Assembly: GCA_029215795.1 (NCBI GenBank)
Contig: JARDYH010000005.1
Span: 33,610,001 to 33,674,000, forward strand
DNA length: 64,000 bases
Origin: Anniella stebbinsi
Taxonomy: Eukaryota > Chordata > Lepidosauria > Squamata > Anniellidae
Direction of reading: 5' to 3'
Each line of letters opens with the position of its first letter. Position 1 is the stretch's first letter. Of this stretch, positions 43,854-54,555 are shown in pieces. The translations under genes and the position numbers were made by a program. The notes under the pieces are model-generated. The model searched no databases and had not been told where the DNA came from. It saw nothing but the letters and a program-made list of their open reading frames with translations.

Positions 43854-44054
43854 AATTTCCTAGGCCAAAGGCCTCACAAACTAACCTAACTATATAAATT
43901 CCTTTTTTTTTTTTTTTTTTTTAAAAAAGCTATATAAATGTAACTTATCAACTAAACTAACACTAAGCTAACAACTATTTTCTCTGACTTTCAGAATACG
44001 AACGAGTCTTCAAGAAGAAGTCTCCCGCGAGGCTATCAGCTAAGCGGTCGAAGA
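43854..44054 (-). other. DIRS 5' untranslated region
   Basis: Between the ORF1 start and the inner edge of the 5' inverted repeat, with a run of about 21 T (plus strand) at 43902-43922, an A-run on the coding strand. A promoter presumably lies here or in the terminal repeat; no motif is clear enough to call. Confidence 0.6.
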
Positions 44055-44211
44055 AGAACTGAGGTAAGGCGGGACCCGGAGCATGCGCAGTGGATGGTGG
44101 GGGAGGGGTTCCCGCCAAAAATAGCACTAAGCTAGCTAGGAAGTTTCCCGATTGGGGCTCGGCGCCGGCGCAGAGCCCATATGTGTGATGCACAGAGACC
44201 ACGAAGAAGAA
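44055..44211. repeat. DIRS 5' terminal repeat
   Basis: 44055-44188 is the perfect inverted partner of 38191-38324. The outer 23 bp (GCACAGAGACCACGAAGAAG) differ from the other end by small indels. They are exactly mirrored in the internal complementary region. Confidence 0.95.
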
Positions 44212-45238
44212 CCTGTGGTAAAATGACATATCGAAAATGCACAGTTCAGTGGGGAATAGTACGATGTGGCTGCAAGTTGGCGGCTGTGTCATAAAACAAC
44301 GGAGTACAACTCTGTAGCCACAACAGAATATATGCAGCGTATAGACAAGCTCTTGGGGGAAAAATGTCCACTTAGGAATCCACAGGTTTGGATCCATAGA
44401 AATCCAAACTTATTTGAATCCATTGCGGATTTCTCTGGCATCTCTATATATCAGCAGCAAGCACCTAAGTCAATTAAGGTAAAACCTGGGGGTTCTGATG
44501 TAGAAAAATGTATGTACTCGGCATATCGGCTAAGTACATGAGAGCTGCTAACCACAATTCCCATTTGTTCCATTCTATTACGTGAGCTGATGTATAACGC
44601 CTCAGTTCATGACCTCTTGCAATTCATTGTGTAGACTGTTGGGAACAGCGTGTTCAAGGCCTTTGTAGATGAGCTACACTAACATGTAAGGAGGAAAGAG
44701 CTTTCTGTTACGCTCATGTAACCTGGTTGAATTCACGGGATTGCTCAAGCATGTCACCTTTCTGTTGCTCTTGCTTGAATGCTTTCACCCCCCCCCCAAA
44801 CCCTCATCATTGGCGACTTGAGGAAATCAGCATCCATTCTCCACAATGAGGATGAAACAAAACAAAACCCAGCAATTTTACTGGGTGTGCAAACAAAGCA
44901 ATTTACTATGTTCTGAGGAGGCTCGGTTTGCAGCCCAGCTTCAGTCATTTCTCCCAGCTGTTTGGACATTTAGGCACACTTGCCATGGTTGTCCTGGCAT
45001 ATCTAGAGTCTCCTGGCCTCCCCTGGTAGAGAAGCCCCCGCGCAGACTGCAGAAAGGAGGGAGTGTGTTTAGACTGCTGGCTGTCTTATATACAGTGCAG
45101 CAGACTTTACGGGCAGCTGGATTTGATTATGTGCTTCACAGATCTTTCTCTGACAGTACCAGTAAATACATTTCAACTCTGAATTCTATATAATGCAGAA
45201 GGTTTATTTAACAAAGCATTTAAAAGGAGTTTAAACCA

Positions 45239-45240
<2 letters not shown>
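44212..45240. other. No gene recognised
   Basis: Flank of the DIRS insertion. GAAATCCAAACTTATTTGAA at about 44399 resembles 62370, suggesting an unnamed repeat. A C-run lies near 44789. Open frames at 44754-45193 overlap on both strands without domains. Confidence 0.4.
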
Positions 45241-45276
<36 letters not shown>

Positions 45277-45302
45277 GTGTCTGTGTGTGTGTGTGTGTAT
45301 TC
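45241..45302. repeat. (CT)n and (GT)n microsatellite
   Basis: A TCTC run of about 32 bp, then a TGTG run. Confidence 0.95.
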
Positions 45303-45469
45303 TGAAGAAATTTTGGTGGTGTGTCAGAACGAGAGAGAGAAATTTTACTTTAACAACCTGGACAAGATAGCTTAGAGGTAAATAAAGAAGAGCAAATGTT
45401 CCCCTATTTCATTTTTAGTCATTTCTATTGAATGAATCCTCCCCACCCAGAAAATTATTTTTTCTATTC

Positions 45470-46124
45470 TGTTTATTTATTTATTTATTTATTACACTTG
45501 TATACCGCCCCATAGCCGAAGCTCTCTGGGCGGTTTACATAGGATTACAAACAATTAAAAACAATATACAAAAATTAAAACAGCAAAAACATACAACATA
45601 CACACAATCTGTACATTTAAAAACCACCACAACACTTCAAAAAAGCTACAAAAATAAAACAAAACAAAACAAACCCAGGCTCCTCAGATATTGCCAAATG
45701 CCTGAGAGAAGAGGAAAGTCTTGACCTGGCGCCGAAAAGATAACAATGTTGGCGCCAGGCGGGCCTCGTCGCGGAGATCGTTCCACAATTGGGGAGCCAC
45801 CACAGAGAAGGCCCTCTCTCTTGTTGCTGACCTCCGAGTTTCCCTCGGAAGAGGCACTCGGAGGAGGGCCTTAGATGTTGAACGTAGTGTTCGGGTAGGT
45901 TCATGTCGGGAAAGGCGTTCCATCAGGTATTGTGGTCCCAAGCCGTGTAAGGCTTTATAGGTTAAAACCAGCACCTTGAACCGGGCTCGGAAACATACAA
46001 GCAGCCAATGCAATGCACAATTGGTTCCTTCTTTCTGGATGACACTGCAGTCATATGCATGTCTACTCAGACAAAAGCTCCACTGAACTGAATGAGGTTT
46101 TCTTCCAGCAAGTACGTATAGCAA
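45470..46124 (-). pseudogene. L2 LINE: RT C-terminus, 3' UTR and tail
   Basis: The minus frame 45684-46124 contains the end of an L2-type ORF2: LHWLLVCFRARFKVLVLTYK, ALHGLGPQYLMERLS, RERAFSVVAPQLWNDL and SFRRQVKTFLFSQAF. The frame is open but 5'-truncated: the RT catalytic core and endonuclease are missing. The 3' UTR (GCCCAGAGAGCTTCGGCTAT) ends in a (TAAA)n tail at 45476. The terminal 100 bp match the fragment at 30730. Confidence 0.88.
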
Positions 46125-46881
46125 GGAGCCTCCAACTTTAGATTGCAGCTTCTGGCTGTAATTTTATCCGCCCTAGACAAAGTAGTGTGCAAACTGTAAT
46201 TTTTAAGGTTCCAAGGACCTGTGCAGTCACAGCTCCAGGAAACCCCCATGCCTTGGGAGCAAAGGAGCTGTGCGTTGCAATCAATCCCAGACCTAGCAGA
46301 GGGAAGCTCTCCTAAACAACTGAGCTCCCACTGAGATTGTCCTTTTATGTATCCTCTTGTAAATCCAATCCTTTCCTGACAAGTTACATGAAGTTGTCCA
46401 TGTGATGTTAAGAGCAATGATGCCAGAAAACTTCCATTAAATTCTTCAGACTGCTGTCCTGTGTATTTGTGCATCCAGTTTTTTCTCTTGTTCTTGTTTT
46501 GTTATTTCTCTCTCACCAAATAAAAAGTTGTTGGAGTTTCATGATGCCGCTTTCATGAAGCTTGAACATAACACTATTTTTTTGTTGTTAGTGCGCTGGA
46601 AATGCTCAATTCTGAAGATTTTCCACTACTCCGTGTAGGCTTTTAAATGTACCTCTCTGTATATCAAAATAGGACATCAAGGGTAGGCATGATTGGGCAT
46701 TAGCTGAGGGCCCACATCCCAGCAGGTGCCCACCGACAAGAGCCCCCTGAAGTTGTTTCTCTTCTTCACAACTGCAGCCTGCTTGTTCACCTGCATCTCA
46801 CCCTCACCAGGAATGGTGGTGGTGAGCAGGAGGAGTTCACTGGCTCTCTGCTTGGCAAGCAAGAAAGCAAGCAGTAGAAAA
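46125..46881. other. No gene; short-repeat relic
   Basis: 46041-46140 partly matches the GCAATCCTATGCA-type repeat (TCATATGCATGTCTACTCAG, TTAGATTGCAGCTT). The rest is unrecognised. A 135-codon minus frame (46067-46474) crosses the repeat and has no domain. Confidence 0.45.
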
Positions 46882-47087
46882 AGATCTACACCAAGCAGGA
46901 CATAGCGCTATGAAAGTGGTATATGAAAGGCAGGAGCCACACCAAGCAGGATATAGCGGGATATGGTATGTGTCAATGGGCCCCAGCAGTTGTCAGTGCA
47001 CTTCAATACCACTATAAAGCAGTAGTGTGGCTCCTGCCTTTTATATACTGCTTTCATACCGCTATATTCTGCTTAGTGTAGATCTGG
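46882..47087. mobile_element. Two-level palindromic H2 element, complete
   Basis: Outer arms of about 61 bp (AGATCTACACCAAGCAGGAC at left, mirrored by CTTAGTGTAGATCT at right) enclose an inner H2-like unit whose own ends are GGAGCCACACCAAGCAGG and GTAGTGTGGCTCC. The same arrangement without the right arm is at 20235, so the composite is itself a family. Confidence 0.8.
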
Positions 47088-47749
47088 TGGCCACTGTCTC
47101 TAAGCAGCAAAGCAAATTGACAGAGACACAAGGAAAATCCCTAGGTTTGATGTGGCTGTGCATATTACAAATGCATACCAAAAACAACCTGCCCCAGCAG
47201 AATTTTTTGCCCACCCTCACCCAAGAGAAATTTTATGGATGCATCCCTGGGTGCATGCATGTGTGAAACAGCCCTTTGAGAGGGATAAGTCTAAGTGGGT
47301 GGCTGCATGTTTAAATAGGGGAAATGTCTATCTTCACAGCCATCTGTACCATAAGGAATCGATGGCTTCCATACATGCATTTTGCCATTTTGTGAGCGGT
47401 CATAATAATTGTGGTGCATATAGATATTGCTTTGGCCTAGTGGCAAGTTTTCCTTCTCAGCTGGCTAGTATTATTAACCCTTGGAAGGCAGCTGAGGGTC
47501 GTGAAAGCCAACTGGATTGACACTAAGTACACAGAAGCTTTGTGTTGGAATTAGGCTGTGCTACGTGAGGCATCCAGGCTAGCTATCGAAACAATGGATC
47601 CTTCTGATATGCACTTACTATGATTGTTTCCAGTAAAATGGATGAGGTGGCTATGGCTCAAAAAAGTGTGTGCTTTTCTTTTTGTTTGCAAAATGTCCTT
47701 TTCAGAAGATGCCTCCACATGGTCTTGGCATTTTATGCATTGCATATTT
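47088..47749. other. No gene recognised
   Basis: The frame 47152-47520 (122 codons) lacks a domain. Nothing else is recognised. Confidence 0.4.
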
Positions 47750-47905
47750 TGCTATTATTGGTTTGGTTCTTTATAATAGCCATATGATAGCCTTATCCAC
47801 CATGAATATGTTTAATCCCCTTTTAAAACCATCTAAACTAACAGCCATCACCACATCTTGTGGAAGCAAGTTCCATACGGTCATTGCATGCTACGTGTAT
47901 CTATT
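47750..47905 (-). mobile_element. CR1 3' fragment
   Basis: AGCCATATGATAGCCTTATC, CCCCTTTTAAAACCATC and TCTTGTGGAAGCAAGTTCCA are in reverse CR1 order. GT and GA microsatellites follow at 47948-47988. Confidence 0.75.
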
Positions 47906-47948
47906 TTTTTTTTTTGGTCCAGCCAGTATGAGTGGGTTGTAGTGTTTT

Positions 47949-47987
<39 letters not shown>

Positions 47988-48130
47988 GAATATCTATCTA
48001 CTTTCTCCACACCATGATTCCTTTTATAAACCTTTATTGTGTTCTTCAACATTCACTTTTTTCTACATTAAAAAGTCCCAATAACTGGCTGAGAAATCCT
48101 GGGAGTTGTAGTCCAACACATATGAAGGAC

Positions 48131-48255
48131 ACCAGGGTCAAGATATGACACTTTGAAAAGTTTGAAAACTGTATTTAGAGTGTGTCCTGGGCCCCAATAG
48201 TTGTTGCTACTGTTATTTTATTTATAAATAAATAAATAAATAAATAAATAAAGTC
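48131..48255 (-). mobile_element. H2 fragment with TAAA microsatellite
   Basis: ATATGACACTTTGAAAAG and GGGCCCCAATAGTTGTTG are H2 core motifs without the left end. The right part has been replaced by (TAAA)n at 48222-48253. Confidence 0.7.
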
Positions 48256-49040
48256 TGCTGTAGCTGTTCCTAATACAGAAGGTGCACCAGTTCCCTGATC
48301 ATTTTGCAGAGCAATCTGGCAGTTCTTGGAAATGTCCATCTTTACATTGATTGCGATGGGAGAGAAAATACCTACACCAGCCTGAGGTGGCAAGGGGAGG
48401 TGGGTGGTCCTAGGACCTCACCAGTGAATGGAGAGACTTTGGATGCAGCAGATCCAAAGCTGCCTTCATCCCACCTCTTCATTATCCAGGTTCTGGGCCT
48501 TTGGCCAACTACCACTGCTGGGAATGCTATCTCTGTGATTGTAGTGGAGCTTTCTCCAGCATATTTGGGGCCTTAGATCAGATGGACTCTGCCTCACTCA
48601 GTCCCTCTCTGTTGGTGTGGGCCCCTCTGTAGCATTCAAAGCCACTGCAGTCAGTGGGCCTGGGGGGTTAGGATTGTACTGTCATTTGCCATTTCCTGCA
48701 CCTTTTCTTATTTTACAACATCTCTTGAAATGGGACGATCAAAACTGTATACGGATGAGTGTGCTTTCTGAAGCCTGCCTTGGATTCACCAGAAAAATAT
48801 CTTGAGTTTTTCTGTTTAAAAACTCTGAAGAATTTTGGTAATGCATTCCAAGCCAATGTGAGGGCTGGGCTGTCTGTTTAGTAAAGCTTTCAGTGAGTTG
48901 TGTGTGTGCTGATTCTTTTAAAGATTTCTTGGTGGTACCTGTCCATCTGGGTTAGTTCTATATTGCTGATCAGCCATGGAGTAAATTGATGTCGGGTTGA
49001 GACCTTTGCTTTCTAAATGGCAAAGGCCATTGTGGTGTAG
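48256..49040. other. No gene recognised
   Basis: Unremarkable sequence. A short frame at 48304-48576 has no domain. Confidence 0.4.
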
Positions 49041-49253
49041 AGCCAGTGTGGTGTAGTGGCTAGAGTGTTTTACTGGGAGTTGGGAGACCTGGTCATGGAA
49101 GCTCACTGGGTGACTTTGGACCAGTCACAGACTCTCAGCCCAACCTACCTCACAGGGTTGTTGTTGTGAGGATAAAATAGAGAGGAGGATTATGTCTGCC
49201 TCCTCGGGTTCCTTGGAGGAAAAAAGGTGGGATATAACTATAATAAATCAATA
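49041..49253 (+). mobile_element. Sauria SINE
   Basis: tRNA-like head GCCAGTGTGGTGTAGTGGCT, then AAGCTCACTGGGTGAC, GACCAGTCACAGACTCTCAG and CAACCTACCTCACAGGGTTG, and a Bov-B-LINE-like 3' part ending AAAGGTGGGATATAACTATA. This family is known from squamates and is the best host clue in the window. Copies are non-coding and were mobilised by a Bov-B LINE. Confidence 0.9.
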
Positions 49254-49859
49254 GAGCAAAAGAAACTGTCTTTGTTAACTGTTCCATCCCCATCTAAAAC
49301 ACTCCCCCCCTATTTTAAAGGCTTAAAAATCTCTTACATCAATTGCAGCTTTAAAAAAATCATGCCTAACTTCTATGAAGGGATGCGGGTAGGGGGAGGC
49401 TGTGGGTTGCATGGGGAGGTCCTGCAGGCCACGTCTCGCCCCCCGGGCAGAGGTTCTCCACTCCTGCTGTAGACCTTGGTTAGCTTAAAGTGGCTATTTA
49501 CAGTCATCCACTGCATTTGAGGTCCTGTAATTTTGAGGCAATCTTTAAAATTATACCTGTGTGGCGACCTTTTAAGGAAACTATTTCTTGTTCTTTCTGG
49601 CAAGCTCAGCTGCTGTCAGGGCAAATGAGAAAAGGTTTATTTAAAATGAAAGCTGTGGCCACAGAAGTGATTGGCAGAAGTGATTCCTCCTTTTTTCAGG
49701 AAGGAAAAGATGTGAGCTGGAGGCACATGATGCAGCCACCTTGCAGAAACAATGCAGGTCTGAGTCTGCTCAGTGACTGGATCGCAGGCATCTGGTCAGT
49801 ACCATGTGTGTGCTGTCTTGAGTTCCATGATGGAAGAAAGGTAGGATATAAGGTAGGAA
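49254..49859. other. No gene recognised
   Basis: The 145-codon frame at 49490-49927 is Ser/Lys/Gly-rich, runs into a CR1 tail and shows no domain. Not supported. Confidence 0.4.
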
Positions 49860-49930
49860 GAAAGAAGCTTGTTGGACTCGATGGCCTTATAGGCCCCTTC
49901 CAACTCAACTGTTATATAATCCTGTGATAA
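49860..49930 (+). mobile_element. CR1 3' terminus
   Basis: TTGTTGGACTCGATGGCCTT and CCCCTTCCAACTCAACTGTT followed by an imperfect ATAATCCTGTGA tail, a second CR1 subfamily end. Confidence 0.75.
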
Positions 49931-50213
49931 ATGTATTACATAAATAAAATAATAAGGAAAGGCCTGCAAGGTCCAGAAGCATCTTTCACCCCACCAACTA
50001 TTTAGATCAGGCTTTGAAACTACTAACCCATGGTCCATTTTCAGCCCATAAGGCCTCCATATCTGGCCTACTGAGGCTCCAGCTAAGGCCCCTGCCCAAT
50101 GGCAAAGGCGAGGGAAGCCAGATTCATCAGGAGCTATTGCCTTAAGGCAACTGGAGCACTTTGAAACATAACTTCCTGAATGCTTCTTTCAACCCTGGAA
50201 AAGACAAGTACAT

Positions 50214-50362
50214 AAGAACATAAGAAGAGCCATGCAAGGGTGTAGCTAGTCCAGCACTCTGTTCACACAGTAGACATCCAGCGGTCGACAAGGGTCCCAC
50301 AAGCCAGACATGGTGTAACAGCACTCTCCCACCCATGTTCCCCGGCAACTGGTGTATACAGG
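50214..50362 (-). mobile_element. CR1 3' fragment
   Basis: ACATAAGAACATAAGAAGAG, CAGCACTCTGTTCACACAGT and TTCCCCGGCAACTGGTGTAT are in reverse CR1 order. Confidence 0.85.
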
Positions 50363-50371
50363 CTTACTGTC

Positions 50372-50647
50372 ATGATTAGGCATGTTCCCCTTGGTGTGGA
50401 GGAAGGATATCAATCAGATTCAGATTCTGAAGCTAAAGAAACAGGCCTTGAAACCTCCCAGCTTATACAGGACGTGGGGGAGGTGATTTTCCCAGGCTCT
50501 TCACTCGCCAGGGATGAATCTTCACCAGACCTTGTCTGTGAGAACATTATCAACTCACAGTTTGTGGGTACTCAGGAATCCTCAGAGGGGGAGGGAACTT
50601 CAGAGCTAGAGTCTGCCACAAGTTCAAACGGGCGGAGCCAAAAGTAG
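50372..50647 (+). CDS. Acidic Ser/Glu-rich open frame, unrecognised
   Basis: 91 codons with a biased composition: SDSDSEAKETGLE, EESS- and EGEGTSELES-like acidic clusters and a basic end NGRSQK. It has the look of a disordered protein tail rather than random sequence, but I know no family. Start ATG at 50372 is arbitrary. It lies between a CR1 fragment and an H3 element; it may be the 3' coding end of an old retroelement. Confidence 0.25.
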   Translation: MIRHVPLGVEEGYQSDSDSEAKETGLETSQLIQDVGEVIFPGSSLARDESSPDLVCENIINSQFVGTQESSEGEGTSELESATSSNGRSQK

Positions 50648-50776
50648 GCGAGAGGCAGTCAGCATGGCTAATGTCTTGTCAAAGTCTTCTTCAAAAGAAC
50701 TTTCCGTGAAGCAAAAGGGACCCAGAGAAAACACCTTCCCTGTTGTTGAAAGGACAATTGTCTCTCTCAGTTAGCC

Positions 50777-51331
50777 AAGGCCCTTTCTACACCATAGGGG
50801 TGTAGAGTAAGAGAGGGAGGGTGATCCCAGAAGTAGCTGCTTCCAGGATCATCGCCCTAATGCACACCAGGAATGCGATGACCTGGGCTCCTCCCGCGCC
50901 GTTGCACCCACCATTTTTTTTAAATGCAGCTGGGAAGAGCGCTCTTCCGCTCCGTCAAAAAGGTATGTAAAAAAATTTAAAAATCGAGCTGCAATCGGGC
51001 CCCTACCCACTCCCTGCCATCCTAGGGATGGCAGGCTTCCTTTCCCCCCTCCCCTGATGGGCACGGAGCCGCACGGTGTGGCTCCATGCCCATTTTTGCT
51101 GCTGTGCTTACTCGTGAATAAGCATGGCAGCATCTGGGTTGGGCAACCACATCTTCCGTGGTCTCGGGAACTTCCTGGGACCGTGGAAGATTCAGGATTT
51201 TCAAGGGATCCCTTATCCCTGGCAAATCCCGTGCCCCCTCCCCACCCAGGGAGTCCCTGTGCATCATTTGTGCTCACAGGGACCAGCTGGGGGCCATCCC
51301 AGGCAAACAGCCTGGTGCAGAAACGGCCCAT
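50777..51331. mobile_element. H3 non-autonomous DNA element, full length
   Basis: AAGGCCCTTTCTACACCATA at the left and CTGGTGCAGAAACGGCCC at the right are inverted. Interior GATCATCGCCC, CCATCCTAGGGATGGCAGG and TTATCCCTGGCAAATCCC match the other copies. Several open frames (up to 160 codons on the minus strand) are not conserved. Confidence 0.82.
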
Positions 51332-51479
51332 GTGTAGCCTAGGGGAAAGTTCCCAATGGTTAAGCTCTTGTCAGGTGCAAAGAGATGTTTATTGGCTGAA
51401 TAAAGCTTTGTGGATTACGTGGCAGACCACTTTATTGTCTTGCAAGGCAGCGGGAGGGCTGGGAACGACACTTACTGCC

Positions 51480-51625
51480 TCTCATACTGGAGATAGCACA
51501 TAGCCGTCAGGACTAGTAGCCATTAAGAGCCTTCTCTTCCAGGAATTTATCCAAACCCTTTTAAAGACATCCCAGTTGGTGGCTATCAATGCATCTTGTG
51601 GTGGCGAATTTCATGCAGGTAAGGA
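51480..51625 (-). mobile_element. CR1 3' fragment
   Basis: CACATAGCCGTCAGGACTAG, AGCCTTCTCTTCCAGGAATT and ATGCATCTTGTGGTGGCGAA are in reverse CR1 order. Confidence 0.78.
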
Positions 51626-52320
51626 AAGCCAGTTCCATTGGGAATTATCTCCTCCAGATTATCTCATTATCTGTGGCTGCCATGCTGTTCTGATTTTAAA
51701 AAGGACCATGAGTCCCACCATCTTTGTGGGATGCCCCACCCCCAGCCTTGAGCCACATACAGGGGTGATCACAACCTGGCACGCTGTGTTAATTAATATG
51801 GAATAACTTCTGAAATTCTGAATTCGCAATCAACAAAGTTAATTAATTGCCACAACAGTAACAACAAATTGCCCTCTAGTCTTTCACTGGAAGCTTTGTG
51901 TAGCAGCTGCTTCTGGCCAGAAGGCAAGGTAAACAAGGAAGTATTAAGGAGTGAGGGCTAGATGGGTGTATTAACTACATTTCTGTTATGTAAATAAACA
52001 TACAATAAAATAAAGGTCAGCTGGGGAGTTGGTGACATTCACATTTCCCCTATAATTGGCAGCATTACATATTTTTGTCTTCAAATATATTCATATCACC
52101 CATAGGTTTGCCTGACTCATGTGAGTCCACAGCCAAAGATGATGCTGGATAAAAGTTTTCAGACTAGAGATTGGAAGGAAGAGTGAGCTTGTCAGGTCAA
52201 CATTCAAAGCATGGCTCTCTGTGACTTAGCCATAGAGTCTCAGACGTGCATGCGCAAGGCTGCTTAAGGGAGATGTGTTTATTCCATAAGCACCTTTTAA
52301 CCAATCAGGTTCAGTTTGTA
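51626..52320. other. No gene recognised
   Basis: AT-rich, no repeat or exon that I can identify. Confidence 0.4.
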
Positions 52321-52843
52321 CAATGGCCCTTTCTACACCACAGGGCCTTCCAGGATGCAGGGGGGAGGATCCTGGGAGTTCCTGCTTCCAGGATCGTCCC
52401 CCACCATCTAGACGGCTGTGCAACATCACAGAAAGGAAGAGGGATGTCACGGCTGCCATTTTGTTTTAAAAAACGGGCTGGTTGCGCAGTTGCGAGGCCC
52501 CAATCTAGCGCAAAAGTGACTGTAGAAGATAAAAAAACTCCCCAACCCTCGCTATCACAGGGATGGCAAAATTGTTTTTCCTCACCCCCCCCCCCCCCCA
52601 TGAGCATGGAGCCTCCCTGTACAGCTCTGTGTCCGCTTTGAAGGCCACGCTACTTACGAGGAGGCAGGAGCGGGATAGTCCCAGGACCAGGGGAAAAATC
52701 GGGATAACTGGATAACCTGTTATCCTGGGGAAATGGAAGGGTTGTTCTTGCCTGCCCTCAGGATGCCCTGTGCATCATTTGGACACACAGGAACGACCCG
52801 GGGGCAACCCCAGGAAAAAAACATGGTGTAGACATGGCCATTG
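52321..52843. mobile_element. H3 element with well-preserved ends
   Basis: CAATGGCCCTTTCTACACCA is mirrored by TGGTGTAGACATGGCCATTG, a 20-bp terminal inverted repeat with two mismatches. Interior GATCGTCCCCC and GATAACCTGTTATCCTGGGG (palindromic) are shared with 25858. A C-run at 52587-52599 splits the interior. No clear target duplication. Confidence 0.85.
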
Positions 52844-53136
52844 ACAGAGTCCAGTAGAAAACCTTTTCCTGGTCTGTACCATATTAGGTACAGACCACCT
52901 GTTTGAATGCTTGCCCCATAATAACTCTCCCTGCACAAGGAAAAGAAGCATGTCAGGGATTTTAGCCGACCTTTCTCCCTGACATGCTATTTTTCTACAT
53001 GCAGGTAGCTTTTGTTGTGGGGGAGTATTCAAACAAGCAACCTCTTTCCACACACCCCCTTGCACTTTGAAATGGTTCAGTTCACGATATGGCAGTGGTG
53101 TGGGCAGGAAGAGGCAGAGCAGGCTCAGGCAGATTA
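52844..53136. other. No gene recognised
   Basis: Short spacer between H3 and H1 elements. Confidence 0.4.
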
Positions 53137-53144
53137 ACTATGAG

Positions 53145-53464
53145 TGGGGTGACCAGATAAAATCCAGGTCAGGGCTCATGTAACTTTAACAGTTGTAGAG
53201 AAAAGGGAATTTCAGCCAGTGTCATTTGTATGCAGTTAGTTCCTGGTGAAATTCCCTCTTCATCACAACAGTTAAAGTTGCAGGGGCCCTGCCTTCTTTT
53301 GTATATGGTCACTCTAGTATAGTGCCTGCAACTTTAACTGTTGTGATGGAGAGGGAATTTCACCAGGAACTAATTGCATACAAATGACTCTGGCTGAAAT
53401 TCCCTTTTCTCTATAACTGTTAAAGTTACATGAGCGCTGACCTGGATTTTTTCTTGTCACCCTA
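53145..53464 (-). mobile_element. H1 MITE type B with variant ends
   Basis: TGGGGTGACCAGATAAAATC to TTCTTGTCACCCTA, flanked on both sides by ACTATGAG (53137-53144 and 53465-53472, 8/8). The ends match the 141-bp derivative at 22961, marking a subfamily. Confidence 0.93.
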
Positions 53465-53713
53465 ACTATGAGTGCTAAAATAAAGGTGTGGAAAATGGTC
53501 TCATTCAGATTATGAGCTTAAATCTGTATCATGTAAACAATTCCCAAGGTCTCAGTATTTGAATTTTAAATCTGATAGTTCTGCCTCACAATAGCTAGCA
53601 TTCAGAGCCAGGACTAGAAGCCTTGACATGCTATTGACAGCTTTGGTTATTGACAGCTCCCGCCGATGGAAGCAGACAGCCCCACCAGGGAAGCCCCCCC
53701 CCCCAGCATCCGC

Positions 53714-53846
53714 TGATCCTCCGATCCATCCGATCTGGATTGGGACCTTTCTGGATCAGATCGGATTGGATCGAACGATCCGGAAATCGGATAATTGTAT
53801 CTGATTTCCCCTGGATCAGATCCGGATCATTGATCGGACCCGATCC
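53714..53846. repeat. GATC-dense segment
   Basis: Twelve GATC tetramers in 133 bp, mostly within GGATCC-like or GATCGG contexts (for example CAGATCGGATTGGATCG, GATCAGATCCGGATCATTG). No regular period is evident. A C-run precedes it at 53694-53704. Origin unknown. Confidence 0.7.
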
Positions 53847-54519
53847 AGTGCACACTCCTAGCAAATACTGCACTTCTGCCATCTATCCTGCTCCAGTGTC
53901 ACGACAGAGATGTGGCCAGGCAGATGGCGACCCCTGATTGGTTGCTGTCTTCCTAGATAGAGGGGAAGGGTGGGTCCAGCTGCCAGAAACTCTGCACCTT
54001 CACTGCTGCATCAAGATTCGTCCCCGCCACTCCGATGCAGCAAAAGCTCAGGGTTTTACTTAGCATGGCGGCAACCTGCCGCCATATAGGCAGAACCCAA
54101 ACAGACCTAATCCTGGAATTCTCCCCACTCCTAGAAATGAAGCATTGTTTTGAAAGAGACTTCTTCACTGTGCTGTTGTAGTCTAGCAACTCTGAAAGGA
54201 AAACAATGTGTGGATTTTCACAATTTCTAATCTCAGTTAACAGAATCTCAGTATTGTACTGTTATGTTAACATGTATCACTGAGGACAGGGCCTTTTTTT
54301 TTATTAGGTTGAAGTGTCCCAAATATCATGGATGTTGATTTTCCTGTTGGTAGCATGGGTGACATTGCACAGCAATCCTTTCTGCACAACATTGACAGGC
54401 CTGCTTATTTTCAACAGTGCCGCTGATTAGATTGTAGCTGAAATGACAAATGGGTAATGTCTTGCAGCCACTGTTTGGCTCCATGGAGAGCACTTGCTGT
54501 GTGGATCCAACACATTAAA

Positions 54520-54555
<36 letters not shown>

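Larger units (their letters stand above)
38141..44211 (-). mobile_element. Complete DIRS-type tyrosine-recombinase retrotransposon
   Basis: A 6.07-kb element with three open coding regions in the order Gag-like, RT/RNase H, tyrosine recombinase. It has non-identical outer ends, a perfect 134-bp inverted terminal repeat inside them and an internal complementary region near its 3' side. This is the known DIRS plan (circular intermediate, recombinase integration, no target duplication), distinct from LTR elements and LINEs. It is GC- and CpG-rich against AT-rich flanks. The left flank ends in AAAAAA and the right junction reads GAAGAA|CCTG. The internal region reads GAAGAAATGCAGG on the coding strand, so crossover within a short A-run explains both junctions. 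No stop or frameshift was found in the conserved domains; potentially mobile. Confidence 0.95.

Noticed and set aside
50849..51503. Frames of up to 160 codons on both strands
   Set aside because: They lie within an H3 element, are not conserved between H3 copies, and have no recognisable domain.
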